64,000 nt of DNA from Tupaia tana (GCA_026018925.1 JAKSZU010000009.1:68436949-68500948); one strand, 5' to 3'. Shown: positions 44,316-55,630, counted from the stretch's first letter. Numbers and translations: made by a program. Notes: generated by a model not told the origin, from the letters alone.

Positions 44316-46391
44316 TTAAATTCATTTATTTACATTCATTCACTGTACATCATTACAGTATACAAAACGAGATTTTCCATCCAGAGTACACTGTATATTG
44401 GTCCAATCAAGGATATTTCTATATGTGTTATCATCAACAAATAATTTTCCATTTCTTGTTTCTTATATATATTTTGCTTCTTTTTTTTTTCTCCCCTTAA
44501 CTCCCTACCTCTCACCCTCTGCCATTTCCCACCCTCCTTCCACACTATCTCTGGTATCTATGATTGCTTTATATGTCTATTTATTTTTCACATTTTATTG
44601 ATTCACATATGACCTTAATTAATCTAAATACTTTACATAGCAAGTGCAGCTGATATATACATATCTATGAACACATATGTGACTTAAGGCATAAACCTCA
44701 GTGAGTAGAATAACTATACTGTAAAGTAGCACCTACCTGGGGCTATATAGCTTAGTGCAGTCATTAAATAGGTATGTCTTACGCATTTTTTAATTTCAAG
44801 GAAAATAGTTATAGTTTTAATAGATAGAAATAGAAAATTATTAAGAAAAGTTTGCTTAAGACTTAAAGCCAGGAAAAACATTAGAATTCCACTCAAACAG
44901 TAGTAGATGAACCTACCAACAGTTCAAGAGAGGACAAAAATCCTTAAATTAGAAAACAGAGAATAGAAGAAAATCAGTAATGTTTTAGGCAAAAGTCATA
45001 AAATTCTATTTCACCAGTTCAATTTCATGTAATTAATCTCTCTTCTGTTGAATTTGCAGTGTTACTATGTTACTGATCTTTCTGTTTAAATTCTGAAAGT
45101 TAACTTTCTATGTTATTATTGATTTTTCCAGAATTGTCCCTACCATTAAGTTGGCCATTCTCTTGGTTGTATTTTTTACTCTTGTTTCTGTGTGTCTGAC
45201 TTTAGTTTTCCTGGTATAGTGCTCCCTTCAGAACTGCTTGGAGCGCTGCTCTGGTGTTGGTAAATTCCTTCAGATTTTATTTATCTGAAAATGTTTTTGT
45301 CTTTTCTTCCCATATGAAGGATAATCTTGTCAGATATAGTATTCTTGGTTGAAACTGTTTTTCACTTAATACTTTGAATGTATTTTCCCATTCTTTCCTT
45401 ACTTGCAATGTTTCCAATGAGAGGTTCGATGTTATCCTGATAGGATATCCTTTGAAAGTAACTGAATGTTTCTCTCTTGTCAATTTTAGTATCTTGTCTC
45501 TGTCTGTGGTTTTGGTCAATCTGGCTATAATGTGCCTTGGAGAAGATCCTTTTGGGTTGATTCTGTTCAGAGTCCTTTGTATTTCTTGGGTCTGGATGTT
45601 TGAATGCCTCTCTAGGTTTGGAAAGTTTTCTTCCAGGATTTCATGGAATAGATTATTATTGCCCTTATTAGTTTCTTCACCTTCTGGGATACCAATTATC
45701 TGGATATTTGGGTGTTTAATGGTATCTAGTATTATTTAGTTACTATTCTCATGTTTTTGGGTTATTTTCTCAGTCTTTTGGTGCATTTTTCTAAGTCAGA
45801 GGTTCTGTCTTCTAAATCTGAAATTCGATCTTCTGCATGGTCTAATCTGCTTTTAGTACTTTCAAGGAAGGTTTTGATTTCCTGCATTACAGCTTGCATC
45901 TCTAATAGTTCCCTTTGATTCTCTTTTAAGGTGGGTACTCCTCTTTCAGATCATGCAAGAACTTCCTCACCTCCTGGAACTCACTGGATCTTCTGGAGTT
46001 CATTGTCTCTTTTCTCTTGCATCTCTGTTAGCTTTGTCACTTTGAATATTCTAAATTCTTTATCTGATATTTCCACGAGTTCCATTGCACTGTTTGTGTA
46101 GGATGAGGAGTTATTGTTTTCCCTTGGGGAAAATATATTTTCTTGGCTTCTCATCCTTCTTGTGCCTCTATAGTTGTTTCTGGTAATCTAATGGATTATA
46201 TATTTTTTCCTAATTTTTGGAGTTAAATCTGAGCATTCAGAGGTGTGCATGAGGAGGTGTTCTGCAATCTCTCTGCAGTTCCATTTTTCTCTCTTCGTGC
46301 AACAGATTCCACGGGAACTGAAGATTACACTGACCTAGATCTTGGGGACAAGAGGGTGAATTCTTGGCAGAAAATATTCATTTTGTCAATT
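44316..46391 (-). mobile_element. Half-L1 (HAL1-like), copy 3
   Basis: Colinear with copy 2: 3' tail (44330-44600), 3' UTR (to about 45200), ORF1 (about 45215-46251) and a short 5' UTR piece (gggtgaattcttggcagaaaatattc, 46355-46380). Again no ORF2. The 5' end is shorter than in copies 1 and 2, so it is probably 5'-truncated. A SINE at 46392 marks the right end. Confidence 0.8.
45215..46251 (-). pseudogene. L1 ORF1-type protein relic (half-L1 copy 3)
   Basis: Start region ATGCACACCTCTGAATGC differs from copy 2 (ATGCACCTGAATGC) by an insertion that shifts the frame at once. The C-terminal frame at 45277-45519 gives KILKLTREKHSVTFKGYPIRITSNLS and KEWENTFKVLSEKQFQPRILY, the ORF1 C-terminal domain. 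Broken between. Confidence 0.72.
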
Positions 46392-46651
46392 TTTTGTTTT
46401 TAGAGAGGTTTTTTTGCTATAGGACACGTGCGCTCGCCAGACAGACAGAGACATAGAGACAGAAAGCGAGAAATCACCCCCTAGGGGGGATGGCCATGCC
46501 GCAATCCCTTCTCCTTTCTCCTCTCGGGATCTTGGGCACACACGCACATTTGCCCGGCGTGAGTTTTAAGCCACCGAGTCCGGGATGCGAACCGCGGTCG
46601 ACTACGTGGGAGTCCAGCGACATAGCCATTACACTAACTGCTGGTTCCCAG
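46392..46651 (-). mobile_element. Long-type SINE at half-L1 copy 3 edge
   Basis: GGGAACCAGCAG subtype. TSD tttgtcaatt at 46382-46391 and 46652-46661. Confidence 0.93.
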
Positions 46652-46816
46652 TTTGTCAATTGTTTTTTACAATCATATTTATTGATATAAAAATTGGATA
46701 AAATATAGTGAATATTTATTTATTATATGTAAATTAGTGACTAGAGTCTTACTCTGGTTTTCAAAACCCGAAAATATTGACTCAAGTATTATTCTGTTTA
46801 CAACAGGAGAGCTAGT

Positions 46817-46819
46817 GTT

Positions 46820-46850
<31 letters not shown>

Positions 46851-47064
46851 TTTTTTTTTGAGAGAGATTCTTGCTATAGGGCATGTGCAAAAGCTCACCC
46901 CCAGGGGAGATGGCCATGCTAAAATACCTTCTCCATTCTCGTCTCAAAATTTTGGGGCATGCACACATGCCCGGAGTCAGTTTCAAGCTGCAAGGTCTGG
47001 GACTCAAACTGTGGTCTACTACATGGAAGACAGCAATGTAACCATTATGCCATCTGCTGGTCCC
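46817..47064 (-). mobile_element. Long-type SINE, CT/T-rich tail
   Basis: Tail begins with (CT)n then T18. Body partly deleted between gctatagggcatgtgc and cacccccaggggag. TSD aggagagctagt (46805-46816) and aggagggctagt (47065-47076). Head contains CCAGCAGATGGCA (minus). Confidence 0.88.
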
Positions 47065-47099
47065 AGGAGGGCTAGTCTTAATCTAGTTACTCTGTCATA

Positions 47100-47400
47100 A
47101 TGCAATTCTCTACCTTTGTTTCTATAAATACTTCCCTTAATCGGATAAGCCTATCTTTGTTTTCTCCCAATGTTCCTTACCTCTAATATCTCACCTTTGT
47201 GTCTCTGGCAAATTCCTTCTACTTCTATCCTTTGAAAACTTCACCTCCCTTCTGAAGCAGTCCTCTACCAAATCCTTATGCAATGCAAAAACCTTCTTTT
47301 CTAAGCTCTATTTAATCTTGTGCATATACTTTCATAGCTATCATCACACAATTTATGACAATTTAGTATGTCTTTGTATTTCTATTACATTTCACATTGT
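47100..47400 (+). mobile_element. Possible L2 fragment
   Basis: Pyrimidine-rich text with 'gcagtcctctaccaaatcc' and 'gtctttgtatttctatta' resembles L2 3' sequence, but weakly. Confidence 0.35.
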
Positions 47401-47404
47401 TAGA

Positions 47405-47405
47405 T

Positions 47406-47430
<25 letters not shown>
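47405..47430. repeat. (CA)n microsatellite
   Basis: About 12 CA units followed by tatata. Confidence 0.93.
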
Positions 47431-47436
<6 letters not shown>

Positions 47437-47679
47437 GTTAAATGAATACATGAATAAATATTCAAACTGCCGTGACAAAGGGTGCAGCTTGTTGGAATAA
47501 AATAAATTTCAAGCTTAGAATTTTTAATAATTGTAAGTGTTCTATTGAGTAATAAAAAAATCCCCTCATCTTAGCCATAGTTGTAAGCAAAAACCCAACA
47601 CATGTAAAAATTAAGAGCCTATGTATCAGGAGATTGCCTTTAAATTGATTATGACATAGAAAATACTTAATAAAAACTT

Positions 47680-48110
47680 AAATATTTTGTGGAGAGTTAT
47701 CTCGATTGGAGTTTGTTGAGTTTCTTCTATGTATAGATTAATGTTTTTCATAAAATTTGCAAAGTTTTCAACTGTTGCTTCATTGAGTATTTTTGCCATC
47801 TCTTTCTTTCTCTCCTCTCCTTTGGGTGTTCCCACTATGTAGATTGGTGAAGTTGACAGTGTTCAACTAACACCTACCCACAGACCAGAATGCCTTTTTA
47901 AAAACTCCAATATTTATGAACAAGTCTGAATCACCCATTCTGTCTGGCATTTTGTAAATTATTTTTTGATTGTCTTATAGAAATTTTCTTTTATATTTTC
48001 TTTCCTGCTGTCTTCGTTCATGGTTTTATGCCTTTCTGTAGTGGTATAATTTGAAGCATTTTTATTTTTGTCTTAGGCTTCTACTAAAGTCTTTTTCTTA
48101 TTTATTTATT
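47680..48110 (-). mobile_element. Old L1 ORF1-region fragment
   Basis: Minus-strand reading contains the old L1 ORF1 region (reverse of 'ggagtttgttgagtttcttctatg', 'ttttcaactgttgcttcattgag', 'tgggtgttcccactatg'). Ends where the next L1 tail begins. Confidence 0.6.
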
Positions 48111-48111
48111 T

Positions 48112-48815
48112 AATTTTTATATTCAATCACTGTGTATCATTACAATATATGAAATGATTTTTCCCATTCCGAATGCACTATATATTGGTTCAGTCAAAGA
48201 TATTACCATCTATATTATCATCAACAGATAGTTTTCCATTTTTGTGCTCCTTGAATGTTTTACTTCTTTTTTTTCCCCCTTGATTCCCACTCTCTCACCC
48301 TGCCCCTTTCCCCACCCTCCTTCCACACTGTCTCTAGTATCCACAGTTGCTCTCCATGTCTTTACACCTTCCAACATTTCAGTTTCTGCCATAGAGTTCA
48401 GATATTTGGTATATATTGAGTGGGGACATACAATGCCTCTTTTTCCTTTTTCAGAGAGATTTTTGCTATAGGGCATGTGTGCTCACCAGAGAGATAGACA
48501 GAAAGTAAGAAATCAATCCCCAAAGGGGATGGTGACAGAGGTAATCCATTCTCCTCCATTCTCCTTTTGGAGTTTTGGGCATACACACACAATGCATGAG
48601 TTATAAGTTGCTGGATCCGGGACTCAACTATGTGGGACTCAACTATGTGGGAGTTCAGTGCAGCAACAACTACACCATAGTAATGCCTCTCTTTCATAAT
48701 CTGGCTTGCTTCACTTAGCATTAAATTTTCCATATTTGTCCACTTTCTATCAAATGCCAGGGTCTCATTGTTTATTATGTCCTAGTAGCATTTTTGCTTT
48801 GTGATTAACATAAGG
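48112..48815 (-). mobile_element. L1 3' end sharing the half-L1 tail
   Basis: Left part (48112-48360) is the same 3' tail as the half-L1 copies (reverse of 'atcatcaacagatagttttcc' and 'ccaccctccttccacactgtctct'). Right part (from about 48690) is L1 ORF2 C-terminal sequence (reverse of 'cttgcttcacttagcatta', 'tgccagggtctcattg'). So this is an ORF2-bearing family with the half-L1's tail. Interrupted by a SINE at 48442-48680. Confidence 0.7.
48442..48680 (-). mobile_element. Long-type SINE in L1
   Basis: Has an internal 16-bp tandem duplication, gggactcaactatgtg, near 48620-48650. Flanks 'caatgcctctttttc' and 'taatgcctctctttc' are the TSD. Confidence 0.85.
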
Positions 48816-48839
48816 TTTATTTGAAACATTGATCTATTA

Positions 48840-50045
48840 ACAATTACCTTGAATGTAAATAAATTACGCAATAAAAAGACATAGAGTAACTGAATGAGGA
48901 AAAAAGCAAAAAAAGTCTCCATGCTACCTATAAGAGACTCAAGTCAATTTTAATGACATCCATAGTCTAAAAGTGAATGCATGAAAAAAGATACTCCACA
49001 CAAATAGGAATCAAAAGAGAATAGAATAACTATACCTATATTAGGAAAAAATATAGACATTATGTCATAAACTGCAAAAAGAGGCATGAAAGCACATTAT
49101 GTAATGATAAATGTATCAATTCACCAAGAGGATATCATGGTTGTAAATATGTACACACAATGTAGGAGCATCTAAATACATAAAACAAACAGTATGGGAT
49201 CAGAAAGGAAAGACAGATTTTAATGTATTATACAGTTGGGAACTTCAGTGTCTGACTTTCAACAATAGACAGATAATGCACACAGAAAATTAATAAGGAA
49301 ACATTGAAGTTAAATAGCATTTAAAACAAATGAACCTAAAATGCACATATATAACATTACATCCAAAAGCAACAGACTATGCATTCCTTTCAAACACACA
49401 CGGAACATTCTTTATGATAGATCATATGTTAGAGTGTAAAATAAGCCTTAATAATTTTTTTTGACAGAGATTTTTGCTATAGGGCACATGTGCTCCCCAG
49501 AGAGACAGAGACACAGAAAGTAAGAAATCATGCCCCAAGGGCAGATGGTCATGCCACAGTCGCTTCTCCTCCATTCTCCTCTCTGGATCTTGAGCACACA
49601 AGCACATGCACTCTGCATGAGTTTTAAGCCGCCAGGTCCAGGACTCGAACCACTGTCAACTACATAGGAGTCCAGCAACATAACCATTACACCATTTGCT
49701 GGTCTCACTAACTTTTTTTTTTTAATTTGAAATTTTAGCAAATATATTTTCTAATCACATTGGCATAAAACTAGAAATGAATAAAATGATGACTTTTGAA
49801 AAATTCACAGGTGTATAGAAATTAGACAACATGCTCCTGAACAACCAATGAATCAATTAAAAAAATTAAAAGCCCTAAAAACAAATCAAATTCTGGAATT
49901 TGCAATAATGTGGGTAGAGTTGAAGAACCTTACATGTAAGTAAAATAAACAAGGCACGGAAAGACGAAGACCATATAACCTAGTTTATATGTGAGAACTT
50001 GAAAAAGTATATTTATAATACTTTCCATGAAAATTTTGAAGACCT
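48840..50045 (+). mobile_element. Old L1 ORF2 relic
   Basis: Plus-strand ORF2 text: aaaaagacatagagtaactgaatg, ...ctacctataagagactcaagtc, ...ggaacattctttatgatagatcatatgttagag, then after the SINE ...cattggcataaaactagaaatgaat. From about 49895 it jumps to the far 3' end (gtgggtagagttgaagaacc...ggcacggaaagacgaag), so RT is deleted. Confidence 0.72.
49457..49706 (-). mobile_element. Long-type SINE in L1 ORF2 relic
   Basis: Head GAGACCAGCAAATGGTG (minus), tail gacagagatttttgctataggg; poly(T) at both edges obscures the TSD. Confidence 0.87.
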
Positions 50046-50049
50046 TTTG

Positions 50050-50258
50050 TCTTAGTCTGTTGTTGCATTGCTTACAGAAGTACATGAGACTAGATACATT
50101 TACAAAAACAGAAGTTCATTTAACTCATGACTCCAGTAGCTGGAAAATTCAATAAATCAGGCAACACTCTGTCACAATATATATGACAGAAGCAGAAAAG
50201 GTGACAGGCACATGAAAAGAGAGCTGTGATAGGTTATTTTACTATTATTATTATTTTT
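50050..50258 (-). mobile_element. MaLR-type LTR 3' end
   Basis: Reverse complement carries the MST/THE1-like LTR end: polyadenylation-site region and a terminal segment reverse of 'tcttagtctgttgttgcattgc'. An old endogenous LTR piece with no internal genes. Confidence 0.55.
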
Positions 50259-50277
50259 AAATAACATCTTATTCTCA

Positions 50278-50451
50278 GGGATGGCAGGTGGCATAATGAT
50301 TAAGGGCACTGGACTCCCACATGGTCAACTGCGATTTAAGTCCTAAACCTGGTGGCTTGCTCTCTTTCTCTCTTCCCAGCCCTAGTCAACTTAAAATAAA
50401 TAAATAAATAAAATAAAGTTAAATCAAATAACTTTTTAAAAATAAATAAAT
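50278..50451 (+). mobile_element. Short-type SINE
   Basis: Head GGGATGGCAGGTGGCATAATG, long AAATAAATAAATA tail. TSD aaataacatcttattct (50259-50275) and aaataacatcctactct (50452-50468), two mismatches. Confidence 0.9.
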
Positions 50452-50574
50452 AAATAACATCCTACTCTTACAAGAACTAGTGCTTTCTGATGAGAACTAG
50501 TACTCATTTCTCTCATGAAAAAACATTAATGTATGTGTGAAACTGATGCCTTCATGATCCCATCACCACCAGAA

Positions 50575-50735
50575 GAGCATAGAATGATGGTGGGGATGGA
50601 ATGGGGAGATGTCGGTCAATGGGTACAAATATCTCAGGCCAGAGGGATAAGTTTTTTTCTTGAGATTTATTACACTTTATGGTGAATATAATATGTTACA
50701 ATATAATAATAATAATTTCAAAATTGAGAGCAGAG
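50575..50735 (+). mobile_element. L1 3' UTR fragment
   Basis: gtcaatgggtacaaatatctcagg, ...gggataagtt, ...tggtgaatataatatgttacaat: the usual old L1 3' UTR wording. Probably the continuation of the L1 at 48840-50045 beyond the LTR and SINE. Confidence 0.65.
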
Positions 50736-50738
50736 TAA

Positions 50739-50987
50739 ATTTTTTTTAGGGATTTGTCATAAGGAATGTGTGCTTGTTAGAAAGAGACAGAGAGAGAGAA
50801 GGAGGGCAAGAAAGTGAGAAATAACCCCCTAGGGGCATGACCAAGTGGCAATACCTTCTTCTCCATTCTCCTCTCAGGATTTGGGAATACATGCAAGTAT
50901 GATTTTCGAGCCTCCAGGTCTGAGAATTGAACTACAGTCAGCCAGGTGGGAGTCCAGAATCTTAACTACTACACCACCTGTTGGCCC
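50739..50987 (-). mobile_element. Long-type SINE, old copy
   Basis: Head GGGCCAACAGGTGGTGTAG on the minus strand. Palindrome region decayed (accccctaggggc); part of the body deleted. Confidence 0.8.
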
Positions 50988-51121
50988 TAACACAGAAAAT
51001 TATAAATGTTCTCACCATGAAAAAACCATAACATTAAGTATTCCACATCATATTAATAAATTATAATAGTACGTTCTACCCCAAAATATGCAATAAAGTG
51101 TTGTTTAAGAATGAAAATACA

Positions 51122-51386
51122 GGGACCAGCAGTTAGCGTAATGTCGCTGAACTCTCATGTAGCTGACCATGGTTCGAATCCCAGACCCAGTGGCTTAAAC
51201 TTACACAGGTCTTATGTACGTGCGTGCCCAAGATCCCGAGAGGAGAATGGAGGAAAAGGGATTGCGGTGTGGCCATCCCCCCTGGGGGGTGATTTCTCGC
51301 TTTCTACCTCTCTGTTTCTCTCTGTCTTTCTGAAGACCACATGCACCCTAAAGCAAAAAACCTCTCTAAAAAAAAAAAAAAAGAAG
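51122..51386 (+). mobile_element. Long-type SINE
   Basis: Lacks 'ggctat' of the head (gcgtaatgtcgctg). Perfect 15-bp TSD aagaatgaaaataca at 51107-51121 and 51387-51401. Confidence 0.94.
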
Positions 51387-51586
51387 AAGAATGAAAATAC
51401 ATTCTGAAAAATGTATCATAAGGTCACTTTGTTTTTGTACAAATGTTGTAGAGTATACTTACAGACCTAGACGATATAGCCTACTACACACCTAGACTAT
51501 GTCAATCAATTGATGAATATGTGTGTGTATGTATATAAAATCAGTCACACAGGGTTGCCTCTTACAAGCAATATTAACCTTGATTT

Positions 51587-51853
51587 TTTTTTTCTTTTTT
51601 CTGAAGAGGTTTTCACTATAGGGCGCCAGTGCTCGCCAGAAAGACAGAAAGAGACAAAGAGACAGAAAGCGAGAAATCACCTCCTGGGGGGATGGCCACG
51701 CCTCAATCCCTTCTCCGCCATTCTCCTCTCGGGATCTTGGGCACGCACGCACATGCGCCTGGCGTGAGATTAAGCCATGGGGTCCGGGACTCGAACCGCA
51801 GGACTGCTACAAGGGAGTTCAGCGACATAGCTATTACACCAACTGTTGGTCCC
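51587..51853 (-). mobile_element. Long-type SINE
   Basis: Young-looking, GGGACCAACAGTTGG head. Palindrome shortened (acctcctgggggg). Confidence 0.9.
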
Positions 51854-52267
51854 AGCAGTGAATTTTGTATGTTCATGTGCCACAGTGAAAAAAACAACAC
51901 GAAAATAAATCAAGCACAAGAGAAAATGGTGCAATTAACAGATATGGCAAACTAAAATGTATGAGGCCGCAGTCAACATAATACACCATATTCTTTTATA
52001 ATAAATTTTGTTTTACATGAGTAAGAGTATATTCTAAAATAATGATAAAAAGTACAGAATAGCAAATTCATAAACCGGGAACATAGTTGTTTATTATCAT
52101 TATCAAGTATTATGTATCATACATAATTGTATGAGCTATATATTTATATATCAAAAAGTGTGGTAGGCTTATTTACATCAGCATCATCAGAAACTCATGA
52201 GTAATGCTTGTGTTATGATGTTATGAGAGCCATGATGTCACTAGCTGACAGAAAATTTTCACTTCTG

Positions 52268-52697
52268 GGGCCAGCAGGTGGCATAGTGGTCGAGCCACTG
52301 GACTTCCACATGGCTGACCATGGTTCAAGCCTCGGACCTTACTTTTTCACTTTCCCTCTCTGTTTGTCTCTCTCTGATCAAATTAAAAAATAGTAACAAT
52401 AATTTTTTTTAATTAAGTAAAATAATTAAAATAAAGAAAGAAATTTTTTGAGAGATTTTTGCTATAGGGTGCATGAGCTCGCCAGAAAGATAGAGATACA
52501 GAGAGACAGAAAACGGGAAATAACCCCGCAATCCCTTCTCCTCCATTCTCTTGGGATCTTGGGCGCATACTCACACGCTCCTGGCATGAGTTTAAGCCAC
52601 CAGGTCCGGGACTCAAACCGTGGTTGGCTACATGGGACTCTAGCGACATAGCCATTACGCTAACTGCTGGTCCCAAGAAATAAATTTTTTAAAAAAG
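52268..52697 (+). mobile_element. Short-type SINE split by a long SINE
   Basis: Head GGGGCCAGCAGGTGGCATAG. Outer TSD aaaattttcacttctg (52252-52267) and aatattttcacttctg (52698-52713). Interrupted in its A/T-rich tail. Confidence 0.88.
52450..52674 (-). mobile_element. Long-type SINE nested in short SINE
   Basis: The palindrome is deleted (gaaataaccccgcaatccc). Head GGGACCAGCAGTTAGCG. Flanks aaagaaattttttg and aagaaataaattttt are TSD-like. Confidence 0.87.
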
Positions 52698-52842
52698 AAT
52701 ATTTTCACTTCTGTCATAATCTCATGGGATCATCATAGTATATGTGGGCCATCACTGAGTGAAACTTCATCATGCAGTGCTTGACTGTATACAATTGTAA
52801 ATTGCCAATTTATAATTAAATTAAAACTTTTTTTATTTGATC

Positions 52843-52988
52843 TTTTTTTTTTTGAGAGAGAGAGAGAGTTTTGCTATAGGGCATGTGCCGTCGCTGGAGA
52901 GACAGAGAGAGAGCAGAGATACAGAAAGTGAGAAATCAACCCTGGGAGAGGGATGGTCACCACAATCCTTTTTCCTCCATGCTCCTCT
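52843..52988 (-). mobile_element. Long-type SINE lacking its head
   Basis: Tail, GA block, palindrome region and ctccatgctcctct are present; the tRNA-like head is absent (5'-truncated insertion). Confidence 0.8.
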
Positions 52989-53008
52989 TTCTTTGAAAAT
53001 ATTTATTT

Positions 53009-53198
53009 GGGAGCCAGTAGGTGGCATGGTGGTTAAGGTGCTGGACACTCCCACATGGCCAACCACGGTTGGAGTCCCGGACCTGGTGGCTTGCTTCCTA
53101 ACTTTCTCTCTCTCTCTCTTACTCTGTGTGTGCGTGTGTTTCTCTGGTCAAATTAAAATAAATAAAATTAAATAAATAATTAAAAAAATAATTTTTAA
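53009..53198 (+). mobile_element. Short-type SINE (left arm of inverted pair)
   Basis: Head GGGAGCCAGTAGGTGGCATGG, B box GGTTGGAGTCC, tail TGGTCAAATTAAAATAAATAAA. Confidence 0.9.
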
Positions 53199-53201
53199 AA
53201 G

Positions 53202-53343
53202 GAATTATTTATTTAATTTTATTCATTATTGTTATTTCTTGATTTGACCAGAGAGAGAGAGAGACAGAGGGAAAGTGAGAAAGCAAGTCGCCAGGTCTGG
53301 GATTTGAACCATGGTTGGCCATGTGGGAGTCTAGTGCCAGCCC
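53202..53343 (-). mobile_element. Short-type SINE (right arm of inverted pair)
   Basis: Tail-to-tail with the copy at 53009. Its head lacks the A-box region: agtctagtgcc joins agcccc directly. Confidence 0.82.
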
Positions 53344-53354
53344 CTCCTCTACTT

Positions 53355-53800
53355 TTTTAAGCATTATTTGCTTTAGATTTTTGAGCATATTTATAATGGC
53401 TACTTTAAAACTTCGTTAAATCTAACATTTGGTCCCTCTTGTTGGCAATTTCTTCGGCCTGCCATTCCCACCCCCCCCCCCCCCCATGGACATATGCCAT
53501 TTTTCTGTCTTTGTCTATCTCACAAATTTGTTGAAAATAGACATTTTATATAATATAATGGAGCAATCTGAAAACTGAGCCTATGGAGGGTTAATGTTAT
53601 AGTGATTGTTGTTGTTTGGCTGGATGATTGGTCATTTATTGCTGTAATGGTTTTGTTCAGTTGATGGTGTGACTTTTTTCTGTAGAATGATACCTTTGAT
53701 GTACCAACTCAGTTGTTTTGTTTGTTTTTATCTTTTAATCTGTCTACCTAAGGGTCAACTCTGGATCGGTTTAGTTATTTGTCAACAGCAGATTGTTCTT
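53355..53800 (-). mobile_element. Old L1 5'-region fragment
   Basis: Reads like the minus strand of an old L1 leader/ORF1 5' part (cttcgttaaatctaacatttggtccctcttg, ...gttgaaaatagacattttatataatataatgg). Contains a C15 run at 53471-53485. Confidence 0.55.
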
Positions 53801-53895
53801 TTATTAAGACTTTTTTTCAACATTTTTTTAGGATTATTTTATTTAACTTTATTTATTTATTTTTAATTTGACCAATGAAGGACAGAGCAAGGGAA

Positions 53896-53942
<47 letters not shown>

Positions 53943-54037
53943 AAGTGAGAAAGCAAGCCGCCAGGTCCAATACTAGAACCGCCTCACCCATGTGGGAGTC
54001 CAGAGCCTCAACCACCATGCCCTCTTCCGGCCCCTCA
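53801..54037 (-). mobile_element. Short-type SINE with expanded GA block
   Basis: (GA)n at 53896-53942. Head GGGGCCGGAAGAGGGCATGG (minus). Perfect 12-bp TSD cagattgttctt at 53789-53800 and 54038-54049. Confidence 0.9.
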
Positions 54038-54406
54038 CAGATTGTTCTTAAATCCCCTTAGTCAATTAGAGTTCCATCCTTTACCATTGCATATGCCTAT
54101 GTAGCTTGAAGCTACTATTGTAGTTCATCAAGTTTGTGATTTTCATGTAGTCTGCCAGGAATTTGTAGCCTAGATACTCCTGCATTGATCACTCCTGAGA
54201 TGACATACCCTTGGAAATGAACACAGCCTTCTAGAGTTTCCGGGGTTACTGTGATAGTATTTTTTTAAGCCTGGCTTCCTTCATTCAGAGTCATAATTGT
54301 TTACTGCTCAGCTGCTGTTTAGTTAGAGATTGTGTGTAAGCCCTAGCACCAGTGAGATGCCTCTGTTTTGATAGGTTTATATGTGACTTGAGTCATGACT
54401 TCAATT

Positions 54407-54580
54407 TTCTTTTCTTTCTTTCTTTCTTTTTTTTTTTTTCTTTTTTACTAGAGTGTGTATGAAAATGCACAACAAAAATCTGGCATGGCAAGTTTCTCAA
54501 CTTAGGCAGGACAATTGTCCAGGAACTGGTCAATCATGTGGTATCTAGCTACCTTAACCACCAGCCCACTGACCCTACCC
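54407..54580 (-). mobile_element. Old tRNA-type SINE
   Basis: Strongly diverged; only the layout and head (ggtagggtcagtgggctgg on the minus strand) are visible. TSD catgacttcaatt (54394-54406) and catgatttcaatt (54581-54593) supports a discrete insertion. Confidence 0.7.
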
Positions 54581-54599
54581 CATGATTTCAATTCTGTTC

Positions 54600-55625
54600 C
54601 ATAGCCTGCTCTGATTGTCTGAGTAAGTAAAGCTTTGTGCATACAAAATGCTGGACCCCAGTATTGACTGTGATTCTAGTAGAACTGTTCTTGTGAGTAT
54701 TTTTTGCTGGTTTTCTCTGTTAGATTACAATTTCTCTGCCATTCTTCTTCCTGGTACTTGCTTCCAGGATCTGTGAGTTTGTCTCCTCCAAGATCTTTGT
54801 TTTCCCAATGCCCTTAAGCATGAAATTCACTAAGCTCTGTTACAAATAGAGTCGGTTATCTCAGGCAAAGCTGCAGAGTGCTCCCTCCTTAAGGCTTGCA
54901 TCTCTATCCTGCTTCTATCCATGGACACTGAACAAGAGGTGGAGGTCAAGTCAGTGCCCATTTCCCACAAATGAAATCCTTACTCTATAAATTAGCATAG
55001 AGGAGCAGGCAGATGTGGCATCCTTTAGTCTTCTATTTACCAAGAGTTTTGATACCTTCCTCCTTCATACAGCCTCTGTTCGGTGAGCAAACTTGGGCAG
55101 GCCCAGTACTCTCAGCATGCTACACATAAGGAAAACATTCCATGCTACAAATGGCATGGAGTGGTGAGGGCGAGTCCCGGTCCTCTATGTCACATTTCCC
55201 TAGAGTGCAGCTTTGGAAACATAGGCTTAGTAAGGGATAAAAGCAGTCAGCCTCCCATCCCCACTCCATTTTCTGGGGTGGAGCATTCATTACATAGAGC
55301 TGAGTATAAAGAAGTAACAATAATGGAGTGGGTTATGGCTCAAATGCCATAGACTCTCACTGTTCTTACTAAAACGAGTACATTCTCCTGAAATGTTCCT
55401 TCATTTGTAGTAGTCTTCCCTTAAGCCGAAATTCAGAGATTTTAAATTAGTTCTTAAATGATTTTCTCTAATTAAATGATTTCTTGTTGGGAGGAGAGAT
55501 TGCCTTTCTCCTCACTCCCATATTCCAAAAGTCAGTCTATCAATTTTTAGTTTACTATCTACTTGATAGTGTATACTATCTACTATCTACCTATTTCAAG
55601 TAAGGATTCAGAGAGATATATAAAA
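54600..55625. other. No gene; possible old L1 leader
   Basis: GC-richer than its surroundings. Could be the upstream continuation of the old L1 at 53355 (both on the minus strand), but I cannot confirm this. The 89-codon frame at 55083-55352 has no recognisable domain. Confidence 0.3.
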
Positions 55626-55630
55626 TTATC

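Noticed and set aside
48840-50735. A single intact L1 with an LTR inside
   Set aside because: The ORF2 text jumps from the endonuclease-side region to the 3' end with RT missing; only a decayed fragment, possibly split by the LTR and SINEs.
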